This document shows positions 22,144-35,000 of a stretch of 64,000 bases of DNA, piece by piece. Position 1 is the stretch's first letter; every line of letters begins with the position of its first letter. The notes beneath the pieces were generated by a model, which was not told the origin of the DNA, ran no database searches, and saw only the letters and a list, made by a program, of their open reading frames with translations. Made by a program: the position numbers and the translations under genes. The DNA is from Stomoxys calcitrans (lineage: Eukaryota > Arthropoda > Insecta > Diptera > Muscidae), in NCBI RefSeq assembly GCF_963082655.1, contig NC_081555.1, positions 28,443,266 to 28,507,265 on the forward strand. The letters run 5' to 3'.

Positions 22144-23297
22144 TTTTTATACCCTACACCACAACTGTGGAACAGGGTATTATAACTTTGGGCATTTGTT
22201 TGCAATGGTAATAAGGAGACGAGTCTGACATGTCCGTCTGTCTGTCCATGAACTCTTGTAATCATGGTACATGTCCCATTTGTTGTCCTATTACCATCAA
22301 ATTTTGTGCATGCTATTTTATTAACCCAAGAACGGACGTTGTTGACTTTGGAAGAAATCGGTCCAGATTTACATGCAGCTCCCATATACATATCTTTCAT
22401 CTGGTGTGTCTTATTATGGCTGCAGCAGCCACAGTTTTGGTCCGATCTTAACGAACAATCATCCACGAGGTGTATGATTTGACGTCTCAACTTGTGCGCG
22501 AAATTTCATTAAAATCGGTTCACTTTTGGATATAGCTCCCATACATATCTTTCATCCGGTGTGGCCCATTAAGGCTATAGACATTTGATCTTTAAAAAAT
22601 TTTGCAGGAGGTGTTTGATTTAACGTTTCGATTTGTGCTCAAAATTTCAACAAAATAGTTTCAGAATTAGATATAGCTCTCATATATATCTTTCACCCGA
22701 TGTGGCCTATTATGACTGTAGCAGCCACAGTTTTGGTTCGGTCTTTACAAAATTTTGCGCGAGATGTTTGATTTGACGTCTAAATTTGTGCGCAAAACTT
22801 CAACAACTTCAGTTTGGGTATAGTTCCCATAAACATATATCTTTTATTTGGTATGCCCTATTATGGAGGTAGAGCCCACAGAGGTTAGCATGTCCGCCTA
22901 TGACGCTGAACTTCTGGGTTCAAATCCTAGGGGTTCAAATCATAAAATATTAGCGGTGGTTATACCCTCCTAATGCTAGCGACATTTGCGAGGTACTTTG
23001 TCATGTAAAAACTTCTGCTTAAAAGAGGTGTCGCACTGCGGCACGCCGTTCTGACTCGGCTATAAAAAGAAGGCCCCTTATCATTGAGCTTAAACTTGAA
23101 TCGGTCTGCACTCATTGATATGTGAGAAGTTTGCCCCTGTTCCTTAATGGAATGTTCATGGGAAAATTTGCAATAGTCAGATTTGGTGTCGCAGGGTATT
23201 ATATAGTCGGCTTGGCTCGACTTCTGTCTTTCCTCACTTGTTAATTCATGGTGGTGGGTAACCAAGATTCGGCTCGATCGAATTTAGCTCGCGTTTA
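22144..23297 (+). repeat. interspersed repeat family D, interrupted by a SINE
   Basis: Starts with ataccctacaccacaactgtgg and carries three or four imperfect units of the phrase atagctcccatacatatctttc, separated by about 170 bp. It ends at 23246-23297 with ggtggtgggtaaccaagatt and gctcgatcgaatttagctcg, a degenerate version of the foldback terminus. The SINE at 22866-23175 lies inside. Confidence 0.6.
22866..23175 (+). repeat. tRNA-derived SINE, copy 2
   Basis: Near full-length: box-A-like gaggttagcatgtcc, a box-B-like region gggttcaaatcctag, body gtcgcactgcggcacgccgt and tail cccctgttccttaatggaat. Same orientation as copy 1. Confidence 0.8.
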
Positions 23298-23591
23298 ATA
23301 ATTTAGTACCTAGTGTTAGTGTTAAGTAAATATTAGATTAATGCAAATAAATGAGGTTCTGTTTAAGTGTCAAACGTTATTTTTGGCTTGACGTCTGTTT
23401 CGATAAATAGAGTTCTCACCTTGATCAAATAATTTTGCCAAAATTATTATTATATTTGGCATAAACTGCAATGAGCTGCAAAGTTGCCGAACAAAGGTTT
23501 TGGCGAGTTTTTAGTTGGCAGAAAAATTGGAACACATACGGACCGGTAGGCATGAATTCATAAATGGGATTGAAAACTAAGTTTAAGAAAA

Positions 23592-24721
23592 AACAAGTAA
23601 AAACGTGCTAAGTTCGGCCGGGCCGAATCTTATATACCCTCCAACATGGATGGCATTTGTCAAGTTCTTTGCCCGCTATCTCTTTATAGGCAAACAAAGG
23701 ATAATGGATAAAAATTGCCTGCTATTCGAGCTATATCAGGTTATGGATCGTTTCGAACCATACTTGCTTTGGATGTTGGATTTTAAAGTCATTGTGCAAA
23801 ATGTCAGCCAAATCGGATAAGAATTGCGCCCTATGGGGGCTCAAGAAGATATATCGGGAGATCGGTTTATATGGGAGTTATATCAGGTTATGTACCGATT
23901 CAACCCATATTGGCATGTATGTTTGTGGTTAGATTAAATGTCACTGTACCAAATTTTAGCTAAATCGGATAAGAATTACACACTATAGATGCTCAAGAAG
24001 TAAAATCGGGAAATCGGTTAATATGGGAGCTATATCAGGTTATCAACCGATTTAAGTCACATTTGGCATGTATGTTGAAGGCCATAGGAGCAGTCGTTAC
24101 ACACAATTTCAGACAAATCGGATAAGAATTGTGGCTTCCATGGGCTAAAGAAATCAAATCGGGAGATCGGTTTATACGGTGGCTATCTGAAACGCAAATC
24201 TGAAACGATATGGCTCATTTGCAATCCTCAACGACCTACATCAATATAAAGTATCTGTACAAAATTTCAAACGGCCAGCTTTACGCGTTCAACCGGTTAT
24301 AGTTCGGTTATGGCTTCCAATAACTGTGCCTAGTACGGTCCAAATCGGTCAAGAACCTGATATAGCTCCCACATAAAACGATTTGACTTCTTGAGCCCCT
24401 GGAAGCCACAATTTTCATCTGATTTGGCTGAAATTTTGTACATGGTGTTATGTTAAGACTCCCAACAACTGTGCTAAGTACGGTTCAAATCGGTCAAGAA
24501 CATGATATAGCTCCCATATAAACCAATCTCCCGATTTGACTTCTTGAGCCCTTACAAATCGCGATTTTTTTTTCCAATTTGCCTGAAATTTTGCATATAG
24601 TGTTTTGCAACAACTGTCCAATTCCGTCTATAACTAGATTTAGTTCCCATGTTTTAGAAGAATCTATGTTGGTGGCTTCCCAAAATTCGGACCGGCCGAA
24701 CTTGGCACACTTTTACTTGTT
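23592..24721. mobile_element. complete foldback element (family A)
   Basis: 1,130 bp bounded by inverted termini: left aacaagtaaaaacgtgctaa then gttcggccgggccgaat, right attcggaccggccgaacttg then gcacacttttacttgtt. The left half repeats a roughly 150-170 bp unit (agatcggtttatatgggag, atatcaggttatgtaccga) and the right half carries the same unit inverted (cctgatatagctcccacata). The whole element is therefore a long imperfect palindrome. No open frame resembles a transposase. The flanks show no clear target duplication. Confidence 0.75.
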
Positions 24722-26400
24722 CCATTTAACGAGCCCTTTTCTCATCACTGATGCGTATCATATGCGTGTATGTAAGTATGACCAAATATCACATCCCATC
24801 ACATCGTATCACACACAATCAAACATTCAGCTCAAAATCACTCGGTTTTGTGTTATCGTCCTCTACATCCCAGCATCACTTTCTTCATTGGCAAATGACT
24901 GTGTTAGTGTTGGGGGGGGAATTTCCTTTAGATTTTCTGTTATTTGACTTTTCAATGTTTAGTGTAGTGGCAAAATTCAAACGGAACGGTTTACTTTTTT
25001 TCCCCCGAAAAAATATTGCGGATGACAAAGCTTTTTTTTTACTTTAAATAAGCTTAGAAAATAATAAAAAAAAAATTAACAAAAAAAATAAGATTTATTG
25101 AAAATAGTAAAGAATATTAATAACAGGCAGTAGGTAGTAAGATATACCCTAACTAGTGTATGGTTTAAAATATTTAAATAGCTGTTGGTTTTGAAGTTTT
25201 ATTTTTAAATATGACTCAAATTTGTGTATGCGTGCTTTAATATATGCTTTAATAATTCATTTGGCACTTGTTGGGTTCCCCTAAGAGTCAGTCACAAACA
25301 CCATAAGAGTTGGAGTGTGAGTTATATACAAAATAAGCGTGCGTGTGACAAATTATAATTAAACCAGTTATTGTACTCTACGAGTATATGTTATAGTACT
25401 CTTTTGTTGCCATAGTGGCTGCAGTTCATGGGCAATCCTTTAGGTTGAAACTCTTATTCTCTCCCTGTGGTCAACACGCTCTATTTCAACTGAGATTAGA
25501 GAATAAATCACAAAAATGCATTCGTTCTTAGGGAACGTGAGTAACTGAGAGGAACAGCAACACATACATATACAACTGCATGCATGCATAAGCCTTAAAT
25601 GCTATTACGTTAATGGTTTCACATTGGAAGAGATTATAATAGGATTATGATAAAAAAGCAAAATTTGCAAAGCAAAATCACCAACAACAGTAATGGAAGC
25701 TCGACAAAGTAATTTAAAGGGCAATCATCTTCGCCATCATCATCATCATCATCCTCATCATCATCCTCAACCTCTTCGCCTCCGGCTTTTGCACACATTC
25801 ATCTTCTGATAAATATTTGAATGGTAGTAAATGATTGGTAGTGAAATTACGAGTGTGATTACTTGCTGCCACCATGGCGACAGGTGGTTGTTGCTTCCGT
25901 TCTAGTGATTGTGCCAGTGTGTTAGTATGAATGTGTATATGCGTATCCGCCTCTTGGCACACATTGTGTGTGATGGATTGTTGATACACAGCACAGTGTA
26001 GAATGTGTGCATAATCTTAAGAATCTGCTGTGTAGTTCATCGTGTATGTATGATGAAGAAAGTAAAAAATTACAAGTATGTATGATTGTGTCTGAGTACA
26101 CATTATCAAAAGAAATCGATTGCAGGATAACATTATTTTTTAAGAAAATTGGAATTTTTTACATGATTGACAGTCATTATAAGAAGTCAGTAAAACTAGA
26201 CAAGTGATTAGTAAAGCAAAGGAAGATGTTCATTGTTAACTGAAAAGAGAACCAGGTCCATTAACGCCGAATGAATAGAAAAATACCAAAAAATAGAATT
26301 GTCTAGTTCGAGTTAGGCAAGAGATATCCAAATGTAGTTTTGATTGGCATAAGGAGAAATATATAAATAAAGAATTTTTTTGACATCTAAGGTCGTTAGA
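24722..26400. other. gene-free stretch with a short CAT tract
   Basis: AT-rich sequence without a recognised repeat family. A (CAT)n/(CCT) tract lies at about 25734-25775. The open frames here, including a Met-rich one on the minus strand that owes its length to that tract, show no family resemblance. Confidence 0.55.
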
Positions 26401-26409
26401 AATGTTTGC

Positions 26410-26750
26410 TAATCAGCAGTTCTATTTTTGCTGCCTGCTTTCTTATTTTCAGCAAACAAAAACTGCTGTTTTAGTAAAGTGCCAAATATGGCCGAATCGG
26501 TATATAATCTGATATAGCCCCATATAAACAGGACTTGGTTGAAATTTTGCATAATCGCATCTACTATGGTCTCCAACATCCAAGCCGATTCATACACTGA
26601 TATAGCTCCAAAAGCATAGAAACTTTTATCCATTATCCTTTGTTTGCCTATAAAAAGATACCAGGCAAAGGACTTGACAAATGCGATACGAGTAAGTAAA
26701 AACGTATTAAGTTCGTCCGCACAATAGTTTTGGATATCCAACACCAAGGG
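26410..26750 (-). repeat. foldback repeat family A, partial copy
   Basis: Contains the family phrases atctgatatagcccc and ttatccattatcctttgtttgcc, and ends agtaaaaacgtattaagttc at about 26695-26713, matching the element terminus. Confidence 0.55.
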
Positions 26751-26759
26751 TATTAAAAA

Positions 26760-28215
26760 TCTTATTTAATTAAAACTATCTACTTTATTCTAAGTTATGT
26801 CCAAATATGGGCCTATCAGGATCATATTTATTTTTGGCATAAAAAAGGCCTTATATGCACCACAGTTTCAAACTTCAGCGAAATCAGACAAGAAATCGTA
26901 TGTAAATATATGGGATTTAAACCATAAATCGGCAGATCCTTCTACATGAAAGCTTTCTCTGCATATAGTCCCAAATTTCAAAGAATTTGTATAATAAATG
27001 CGTCTTTAATAGGCTTAAGACCCTAAATCGGCACATCGGTCAATACGACAAATAAAGTCTGATCTCGACCATCTGCAGTTTGGACAACGGCAGGCCTTGT
27101 CAAACTCAATGTTCCAAATTTCAGCGAAATCGGCTTTTGAATTTGTTTTTTTGAGCTTAAGACTCTAAATCGCCAGATCGGTGTATGTGATAGCTGTATC
27201 AGAATATCGTCCGATATGGACAACGAGATGTCTAGTGTAACCCAAATTGCAAATGCAAATTTTGCCCATGAACATTCCACTAAGGAACAGTGGCAAACTT
27301 CTCACATATCAATGAGTGCAGTCCGATTCAAGTTTAAGCTCAATGATAAGGGGCCTCGTTTTTATAGCCGCGTCCGAACGGAGTGCCGCAGTACGATATC
27401 TCTTTGGTATACCTACGTCACAAATGTTGCCGGTATTAGGAGGGGAAAACCACCGCTGAAAATTTTTTGTGATGACCTCGCCAGGATTCGAACCCAGGCG
27501 TTCACAGTCATAGGCGGACATGCTAAGCCCTGCGCAACGGTGGCCTCCTGTTCTAAATCTTAACTAAATCAGGTTATATTATGGACTTAAGATCATGAAT
27601 CGGCAAATCGGTATATATGACATCTATATGTAAACAGCACGATATGGATTATATTCGGGTCAGATATCGGCGAAATTGGGTTATAAATGCGCCTGTTATG
27701 TGCTTAAGATTCAGAATAGGCAGATTGGTCTATATGGCAGTCAAATGTAAATATTGCCCCATATGGATTATATTCAGGATAGATATCGGGAGCCATAGTT
27801 TAACTCTCTGTTTTAAATCTCAGCCTGTTATGAGCTTAAGACCCTGAATCGGCAGATCGGTCAATATGGAAGCTGTATCAAATAAAATCCGATCTCGACC
27901 ATCTGCAGTTTGGACAATGGCATGCCTTGTCAAACTCAATCTTCCAAATTTCAGTGGAATTGGGAAATAAATGAGTCGTTTATGAGCTTTAAGCCCTAAA
28001 CCGGCAGATCGGTATATATGGCAGCTATATCCAAATACAATCCGATTTGGCTCATTCAAGAACTATAAATCTACGTAAGCAGGAAACACGGATCTGTTCC
28101 AAATTTCAGCTCAATATCTCAATTTTTAGACTGTATGGTGATTACAACTGACGGACGGAGGGACAGACCGACGGACATCGTTAAATCAACTTAGAATTTT
28201 ACAACGACTCGACAT
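26760..28215 (+). repeat. interspersed repeat family C array, split by a SINE
   Basis: At least six imperfect units of about 170 bp, each with aatttcagcgaaatcgg, a phrase like cttaagaccctaaatcggca and gatcggtctatatgg. The array ends with a stretch reading gacggacggagggacagacc. SINE copy 3 (27250-27548) lies inside. No coding capacity. Confidence 0.65.
27250..27548 (-). repeat. tRNA-derived SINE, copy 3
   Basis: Minus-strand copy. In plus orientation it ends cgccaggattcgaaccca … gcgcaacggtggcctcc, the inverted tRNA-like head. The tail (ttgcccatgaacattccac) is at the left. Nearly full length. Confidence 0.8.
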
Positions 28216-28288
28216 ATATACACTTTGTAGGTTCGGAAAAGGAGGTTTTTCTATGTGTTGCAAACGGATGAAAATCAAAGTGTTGCGC

Positions 28289-29330
28289 TTTTTATATCCT
28301 CCACCATAGGATGGGGGTATACTAATTTCTTCAATCTGTTTGTAACTCCTCGCAATATTCGTCAAAGACCCCATAAAGTATATAGATTCTTGATCGTCAT
28401 GACATTTTAGGTCGATCTATTCATGTCCGTCCTTCTGTCCGTCCGTCCGTTCTTCTGTCCGTCCGTCCTTCTGTCCGTCCGTCCTTCTGTGCGTCCGTCC
28501 TTCTGTCCGTCCGTCCTTCTGTCCGTCCGTCCGTCTTTCTGTCCGTCCGTCCGTCCTTCTGTCCGTCCGTCCTTCTGTCCGTCCGTCCTTCTGTACGTCC
28601 GTCCAACTGTACGTCCGTCCATCTGTCCGTCCGTCCATCTGTCCGTCCGTCCTTCTGTCCGTCCGTCCGTCTTTCTGTCCGTCCGTCCGTCCTTCTGTCT
28701 TCAAATCACGCTAACTTTCGAAGGAGTTAAGCTAGCCACTTGAAATTTTTCATGACATTTTAGGTCGATCTAGCCATGTCCGCCCTTCTGTCCGTCCGTC
28801 CTTCTGTCCGTCCGTCCTTCTTTCGGTCCGTCCTTCTGTCCGTCCGTCCTTCTGTCCGTCCGTCCTTCTGTCCGTTCGTCTGTCTTCAAATCACGCTAAC
28901 TTTCGATGGAGTTAAGCTAGTCACTTGAAATTTTGCACAAATACTTCCTATTTGTGTAAGTCGGTTGGGATTGTAAATGGGTCATATCGGTCCATGTTTT
29001 GATATAGCTGCCATATAAACCGATCATGGATCTTGACTTCTTGAGCCACAAGAAAGTGCAATTCTTATTCGATTTGGCTAAAATTTTGCATGAGGTGTTT
29101 TGTTATGACTTCCAACAACTGTGCTTAGTATGGTTGAAATCGGTCAATAACCTGATACAGCTGTCATATAAGCCGATCTTGGGACTTGACTTCTTGAGCC
29201 ACTAGAAAGCGCAATTATTATACGATTTGGCTGAAATTTTGCATGAGGTGTTTTGGTATAACTTCCAACAACTGTGCTTAGTATGGTTGAAATCGGTCAA
29301 TAAACTGATATAGCTGTCATATAAAAAAGG
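28289..29330 (+). repeat. foldback repeat family A/D arm with GTCC expansion
   Basis: Begins with the family centre phrase cctccaccataggatggggg and continues with gaccccataaagtata and gtcatgacattttaggtcga. The conserved gtccgtctgtcc segment is hugely expanded at 28430-28700 and again at 28785-28885; the normal unit order (aagctagccacttgaaattt) follows each. The right part holds two units with catataaaccgatcatgga and cttccaacaactgtgctta. Confidence 0.7.
28430..28890 (+). repeat. (GTCC)n-rich minisatellite, two blocks
   Basis: Units of 12-16 bp built from ctgtccgtccgtcctt, about 17 in the first block (28430-28700) and about 6 in the second (28785-28890). The segment between and after the blocks (tcttcaaatcacgctaactt) is duplicated, so the array and its flank were copied together. 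Confidence 0.9.
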
Positions 29331-30110
29331 GTACCCTATTTTTTATGTCCGAAGGGGGAACCGACCCTTCCCCTTACTCCAATTTGTGAAAACGCCTGAT
29401 CTCGGAGATGAGTGCGCGAAATTTGGTTTGCACGCTTATGGTAATCCAAAAACACGTAATTTAGGTCGTTCCCCCAGATAGGCCCTACCCCAAAACCCCA
29501 TCCAAATGGACATGTTTATTGATTGGGACAATTTGTTTATCATATTGAAGGTATTTAAGAGTGGAATACTAACTTGATATACAAATTTTGCATAAAACAT
29601 CCCCAAACGGATATGTAGACCGCAAGGGATAATTTGGGACTCAAACAAAAAGTATTCGAAAGTAGAATAGGAAACTTAGATTAAAATCTAGGGTCTATTC
29701 CCAGGGGAGTCGTCCCATCCGAAAATTATGCCCCAAATGCACATATACCCCAAACACGACAATATGGGACTAGAAGGAAAGGTATCTGAGGGTAGAATAC
29801 GAAACTTATATAAAAATGTGAGGTCAAGTTCAAGGGGGACCGCCCCACAACAAAAACCACTCTCACACGATCATGTAGATCGATCAATATGGGACTCAAA
29901 CGAAAGGTATTTGAGAGTAGAATAAAAACTTATATAAAAAAATTGGGGTCACATCCCAAAATTATGCACCAAATGGATATGTAGACCGAACGGGATAATA
30001 TGGGGTGCTATTGAAAGGTATTTGAGAGTTAAATACACATATAAATTATTTTACAATTTTGACCATATCAAAAGTGGGCCGCAACAACTTAAAGGTAGAT
30101 CAAAGCACAC
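29331..30110 (+). mobile_element. Helitron-like element, internal part
   Basis: Shows the same internal units as the elements at 33-34.7 and 36.5-38.6 kb: gggtaccctattttttatgt, ctgatctcggagatgagt, then four or five repeats of about 125 bp with aatatgggactcaaacgaaa and ggtatttgagagtagaata. Neither terminus is present. Confidence 0.55.
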
Positions 30111-30855
30111 CGGGGTAATTTCCAGCAAATTTTAAGATTTCGCCTTATATTTTTCCCTCTCTCAATATCTTTTTGCATCTTTTACAGCACAACATGTAGT
30201 ATCTCCGTTGCATTCATCTTCCATGAATTTATCCCTTGTGCGTTGCTTCAACATCCACGTTACAACATCAGAAGCTTCATTATGTCTGCGACAATTTTCG
30301 CAAACTTCTAAGAGCCAACAAGAGCAACGTAGACTAATAAACAACAGAGTATTGCTTTTTATTAATTATTAATTGGCTAATTTATTAGGCAATTTTTGTT
30401 TTTCCAACATTTGTGCCATCTGCAGAGAGGGAACTCTCCGGCCTGTTCACATTAATCGCTTGTTTACAAACAAACCATTATTAATTGGTTTTTAGCATCA
30501 TGGCAATAATTCTCAAATAATTTGCAATAAATAATGCCAAATGGTATGGGGATGCGATGCGCCTACGTTGTCTACTAGCGGCATAAAATTGCCGTTAATT
30601 GCTTTAAGAGACAAACGCTGAACTGTTTTGCTATGCAACATGGTGCAGCCTACGTTGTATTCCCTTTTTTTCACACAGTACGTAAATATGTTAATTGATG
30701 TGGCCGGTAAGAAGAAAATTGAAATTTTATTACATGGCGTAAATTAATTTTTGCGAGAAATGAGGGTGTTGCAAAAAACTGGAGCAATAGTGTAGATAAC
30801 TTTTATTGTAGTTGAATGAAAAACTTATGAGATGACAGAGGGACATATAAAAGGG
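30111..30855. other. gene-free stretch
   Basis: AT-rich, with no repeat family or convincing open frame that I recognise. A 60-codon Cys-rich frame on the minus strand (30344-30162) has no supporting signal. Confidence 0.5.
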
Positions 30856-30860
30856 CGATA

Positions 30861-30985
30861 TGGAGGCCACCGTAGCGCAGAGGTAAGCTATGACGCTTAA
30901 CGCCTGGGTTCGAATCCTTGCGAGACCATGAGATAAAAATGTCAGCGTTGGTTTTCCCCCCTTAATGCTGGCAACATTTCTGATT
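30861..30985 (+). repeat. tRNA-derived SINE, copy 5 (head only)
   Basis: gaggccaccgtagcgcagag followed by gggttcgaatccttgcgaga is the best-preserved tRNA-like head of the family (box A and box B). The body stops at about 30980, where repeat family D begins. Confidence 0.75.
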
Positions 30986-31740
30986 CGATTTAGCTATGTC
31001 CGTCTATCTTTCTGTCCGTCTGCAGACAGGTCGCAATTTTCATCCGATCGTCTTTAAATTTGGTATGGGCATGTTTTTCGCCCTAGAGACGAAGCCTATT
31101 GAAATTGGAAAAAATCGGTTCAGATTTGGATATAGCTCCCATATATAGGTTCGTCCGATTTGCAGTAATACAGCAATAAAATGGTCATTTGTTAACCGAT
31201 TCTCTCGAAGTTCAGCAGGAAGGATTTTTTTATAACTCTCGATATTAATGGTTAATTTCATAGAAATTGGTTCAGATTTGGATATAGCCCCATATATATG
31301 TTCGTCCGATTTACAGTAATACAGCAATAAAATGGTCATTTGTTAACCGATTCTCTCGAAATTTGACAGGAAGGATTTTCCTATAACTCTCGTTTGTTAC
31401 TGATTTTAACATATCTACAAAATTGCGTCAAAATCGGTTCAGATTAAGATATAGCTCCCATAAATATGTAGCGATCGATTTTTACTTAAATGTCCGTAGT
31501 AGCTAAAATTTTCAACCGATCTGCACAAAATTTGGCATGGATTGCTTTGTTACTGATCTTAACATATCTGCAAGATTTGATCAAAATCGGTTCAGATTTG
31601 TATATAGTTCCCATATATATGTATCACCTGATTATATGTATCACCACTTATATGGCCGTAGTAACAACAATTTTCAAACAATCTGTTTGAAAGTCGTTTC
31701 GGATTTAGATATACCTCTCATATACTAATCGTTTTATTAC
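30985..31740 (+). repeat. interspersed repeat family D
   Basis: Imperfect units of about 170 bp with cggttcagatttggatatag and ctcccatatataggttcgtc. Units at 31085-31200 and 31245-31375 are nearly identical over about 110 bp. Confidence 0.6.
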
Positions 31741-32082
31741 CGTAAAATGTACTATGCTATTTTTTTAGTTCAAAAATTTTATCGACGTACACTTGAAAAC
31801 TTAACAACCACAAACAAATGTCTGTTATACGCTTTGCAATTAAATAGAATTTCGCATTAACTTTACGAGAGTGGAACGACATGAAAGTTAAATAAAATCA
31901 ACTTTGTTATGAAAATCTTAGTTTAAAACTTCATTTTGCTTGTTTTTATCTGAACGTGTATGATCTCAACTGGATATTTTTCAGCTTTGGAGCCAATTAT
32001 TTAAAATATTTATTTTTTTTTCTATTCGAAATTTTTTTCTATGTTTTTTTTAATATTTTCTTTTTTTCAGCTAATTTCCACA

Positions 32083-35000
32083 ATGGAGTATAAACTTATC
32101 ACAGAAGATCGTTACGATGATGTCATACGACATTTAAGAGACAATTTCTTTGCCGATGAACCTTTAAACAAAGCTGCTGGCTTATGCCAACGTGGTTTTG
32201 GAAATCGTGATCTAGAACATCATAGTTTGGAAACATTAGAGGATAATTTAAGTTTTATGGCTGTGGCAGACAACAATCAGGTAAAGTAATAAAACAGTAC
32301 GCTAAATCAAATCAATCAATCAATGTCATGGTTGTTGGTGTTAGGAAATCGAATCACAAATTGGGATTTTGATATAAGCGGCATGTTTGTTTTTTGCCTT
32401 TTAAGCTTAACCCTACCTATTGAGTACGCCTCTTGCAAGGCAAATCTTTTATACAAAATAAAAATTTAAGCATTGCGCTTTGTTTGTTTGTTCCGAATAG
32501 ACTTAAAACTGCTGAACCGTTTTTCATAGATGGTAGAGTAAACGGGCATGTTTACGTATTGGGACAATATGGGCATAAAATTAAAGGTGTTTAAGTGTAG
32601 AAGTGTAGGGGGGGCGCCCCATCCCCATCCCCAAATGCCATATGTATGTATACACTGAACGGGACAAAATGGGACTCAAACAAAAGGTATTTGAGAGAAA
32701 AATACGAAAATTATATAAAAATTTAGGTCGATTTCCGGGTCGCCCCAAACAAAAATTATGCCTCTATTGAAAGCTATTTGGACCATGTCAAAAAAGGGCT
32801 GCAAACGCTTATCGCAAAGCTAGTTCTATATAAAAATTAAATTATTAAAAATTAAAATTTTTTATAGAAATAAAATTTTGACAAAATTTTTATAGAAATA
32901 AAATTTTGACAAGATTTTCTTCAGAAATAAAATTTTGACAAATTTTCTGTAAAAATTTATTTTTGACAAAATCTTATATATAAAATTCAATTTGTGTTTG
33001 TTTGTAGGTTTGTTTGTATGTTTGTGTGTTCCTTATAGACTCAGAAACGGTTGAACCGATGTTCTTGAAATTTTCACAGAAGGTGCATAATGACACAGTG
33101 GTGAAAATAGGGTACTACATTTTTTCATATCTGAAGGGGGAGGGGGGGGGGGGGCGGACCCTCCCCCTAACACTAATTTTCAAAAACGCCAGATCTCGGA
33201 GATGGGTAGTGCGATTTAAGCGATATTTTTTGTGCTCTCATATAGTATCCTAAAAATAAAAATTTGGTATCCAAATTTCAGATGGGGTACCACCCCAAGC
33301 CCCAAAACACCCCTAAATCGGACATATTTACCGACCATGGCAATATTGAAAGATATTTGCGAGTAGAATACGAATCTGATATCCAAATGTGGGTCCACCC
33401 CTTTCCCAAAACACCCCCAAACAGGACTTATTTACTGACCATGGGAATATGGGGCTTAAATAAAAGGTATTTAAATGTAGAACACAAATATGATATCCAA
33501 ATATGGGACCAAGTGTTTTGGGGGGCCGCCTCTCACCAAAAACATCCCCCAAAGGGGAAAAATTTACGACCGTAGCAATATGGGGCTCAAATGAAAAATC
33601 TTTGGGAGTAAACCACGAATTTGATATCAGTATTCGGGAAAAGTGTCTATGGGGCCACCCCACCCCCACAACACCACCCAAAAAGTAAATATTTGCTGAC
33701 TATTGCAGTATGAGGCTCAAATAAGAGGGTTTTTAAAGTGGAACACGAATCCGATTTATATGTTCAAGGCCAACTCACTGAGTGGCCACCCGTTCCCCAA
33801 AACACCCCCAAGCCGTTTGGGGTTCAAATAAATGATATAAAGTTATATGAGAATAGAGTACGTTGCTGATATATTTTCCGGGCTTAGTATTTGGGAGACT
33901 ACCCCAATCCCCAAAACACCCCTAAATCGGGTATATTTACCAACCATATCAATGTGGAGCTTAAATGAAAAGTATTAGAGGGTAGAGCAAGAATTGATAC
34001 CCATTTTCGGGTCCAATTTTCTAGGGGTCTACCCCTTTCCCAAAATACCCCACAAACAGCAATTTTTTAGTGACCATCACAATATGAGGCTCAAATAAAG
34101 GTATTTGGGAGTAGAATACGAGTTTGATATCCAAATGTAGGACCATGTATTTAGGCTATCACCCCTTTCCCAAAACACCCCCAAAGGGAAAAAATTTGTC
34201 AACCATGCCAATATGTGGCTCAAATGAAAGGTATTTGAGATTAAAAAACTAATTTGATAACCTATTTTGGGGCCATGTGTTTGGGGGACTCCTCATCGTG
34301 TAAACTCCTCTTAAGCCAATGGCAATATGGAGTTTAAATAAATGGTATTAGAGAGAAGAGCACGATGCTGATATTTTTTCAGGGCCAAGTATTTGGGGGA
34401 TCACCTCTTCCCCGAAAACACCACTAAATCAGACATGAGAATACCGGGCTGAAATGAAGTATTTTAAAAATGGAGTACACCTTACATCCAAACTTAAATT
34501 CGTAGACCAATAAAGCACATGTGGGATTCAGATAAAGGCACTTATATTGTTAAACTGTTAGTCAAGTTAGCATGGTATTTCACGAAAAGGTCTTTAATTG
34601 TCCAAAATAAATATTCCAAGGACACTTTTGTTCCATATAAAGTAAAAGAAGGCACAGCGGAGCGGGCCCGGGTCAGCTAGTTTTATATAAAATTTAAAAT
34701 TTTTCTATAAAATAAATAAACAAAATTTTCTGTAAAAAACACTTTCACAAAATTTTCTAAAAAATTAAATTTTTAATAAATAAAGCTTTTAAAAAATGGC
34801 ATATCTCATTTTCAGATTGCTGGAGTCATCTTAAATGGCATTTTGCGTCCAGGTGATATTTTAACATCACAAAAGAAACTAGAATTGAATGACGATGTGA
34901 AATTTAAGAAAATATTCCAACTTTTATATACCCTCAATCTTAAAGAAGACATATTTCAAAGATTCAATGTGGACAAGGCATTTGATTTGCGTATATTATC

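Noticed and set aside
25714..25989. Met-rich frame on the minus strand
   Set aside because: Driven by a CAT trinucleotide tract; no homology, no splice or polyadenylation signals.
28407..28743. Several long frames of RTDGQKDGRT- or SVRPSVRPSF-type repeats on both strands
   Set aside because: Translations of the GTCC minisatellite in a dispersed repeat, open in many frames at once.
28430..28890. CRISPR-like array of short regular repeats
   Set aside because: Eukaryotic context, no unique spacers, and units grade into each other as in a minisatellite.
30162..30344. 60-codon Cys-rich frame on the minus strand
   Set aside because: Short, single, without signal peptide, splice sites or family resemblance.
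30861..30930. Possible genuine tRNA gene (good box A and box B)
   Set aside because: The head is followed by the SINE body shared with four other copies and does not fold into a full cloverleaf by eye; it is the tRNA-derived head of the SINE.
33014..34680. Short frames in the Helitron-like intron insert as exons of the acetyltransferase gene
   Set aside because: They lie in the 120-130 bp non-coding units, and splicing exon 1 directly to 34,816 gives a continuous conserved domain in phase 0.
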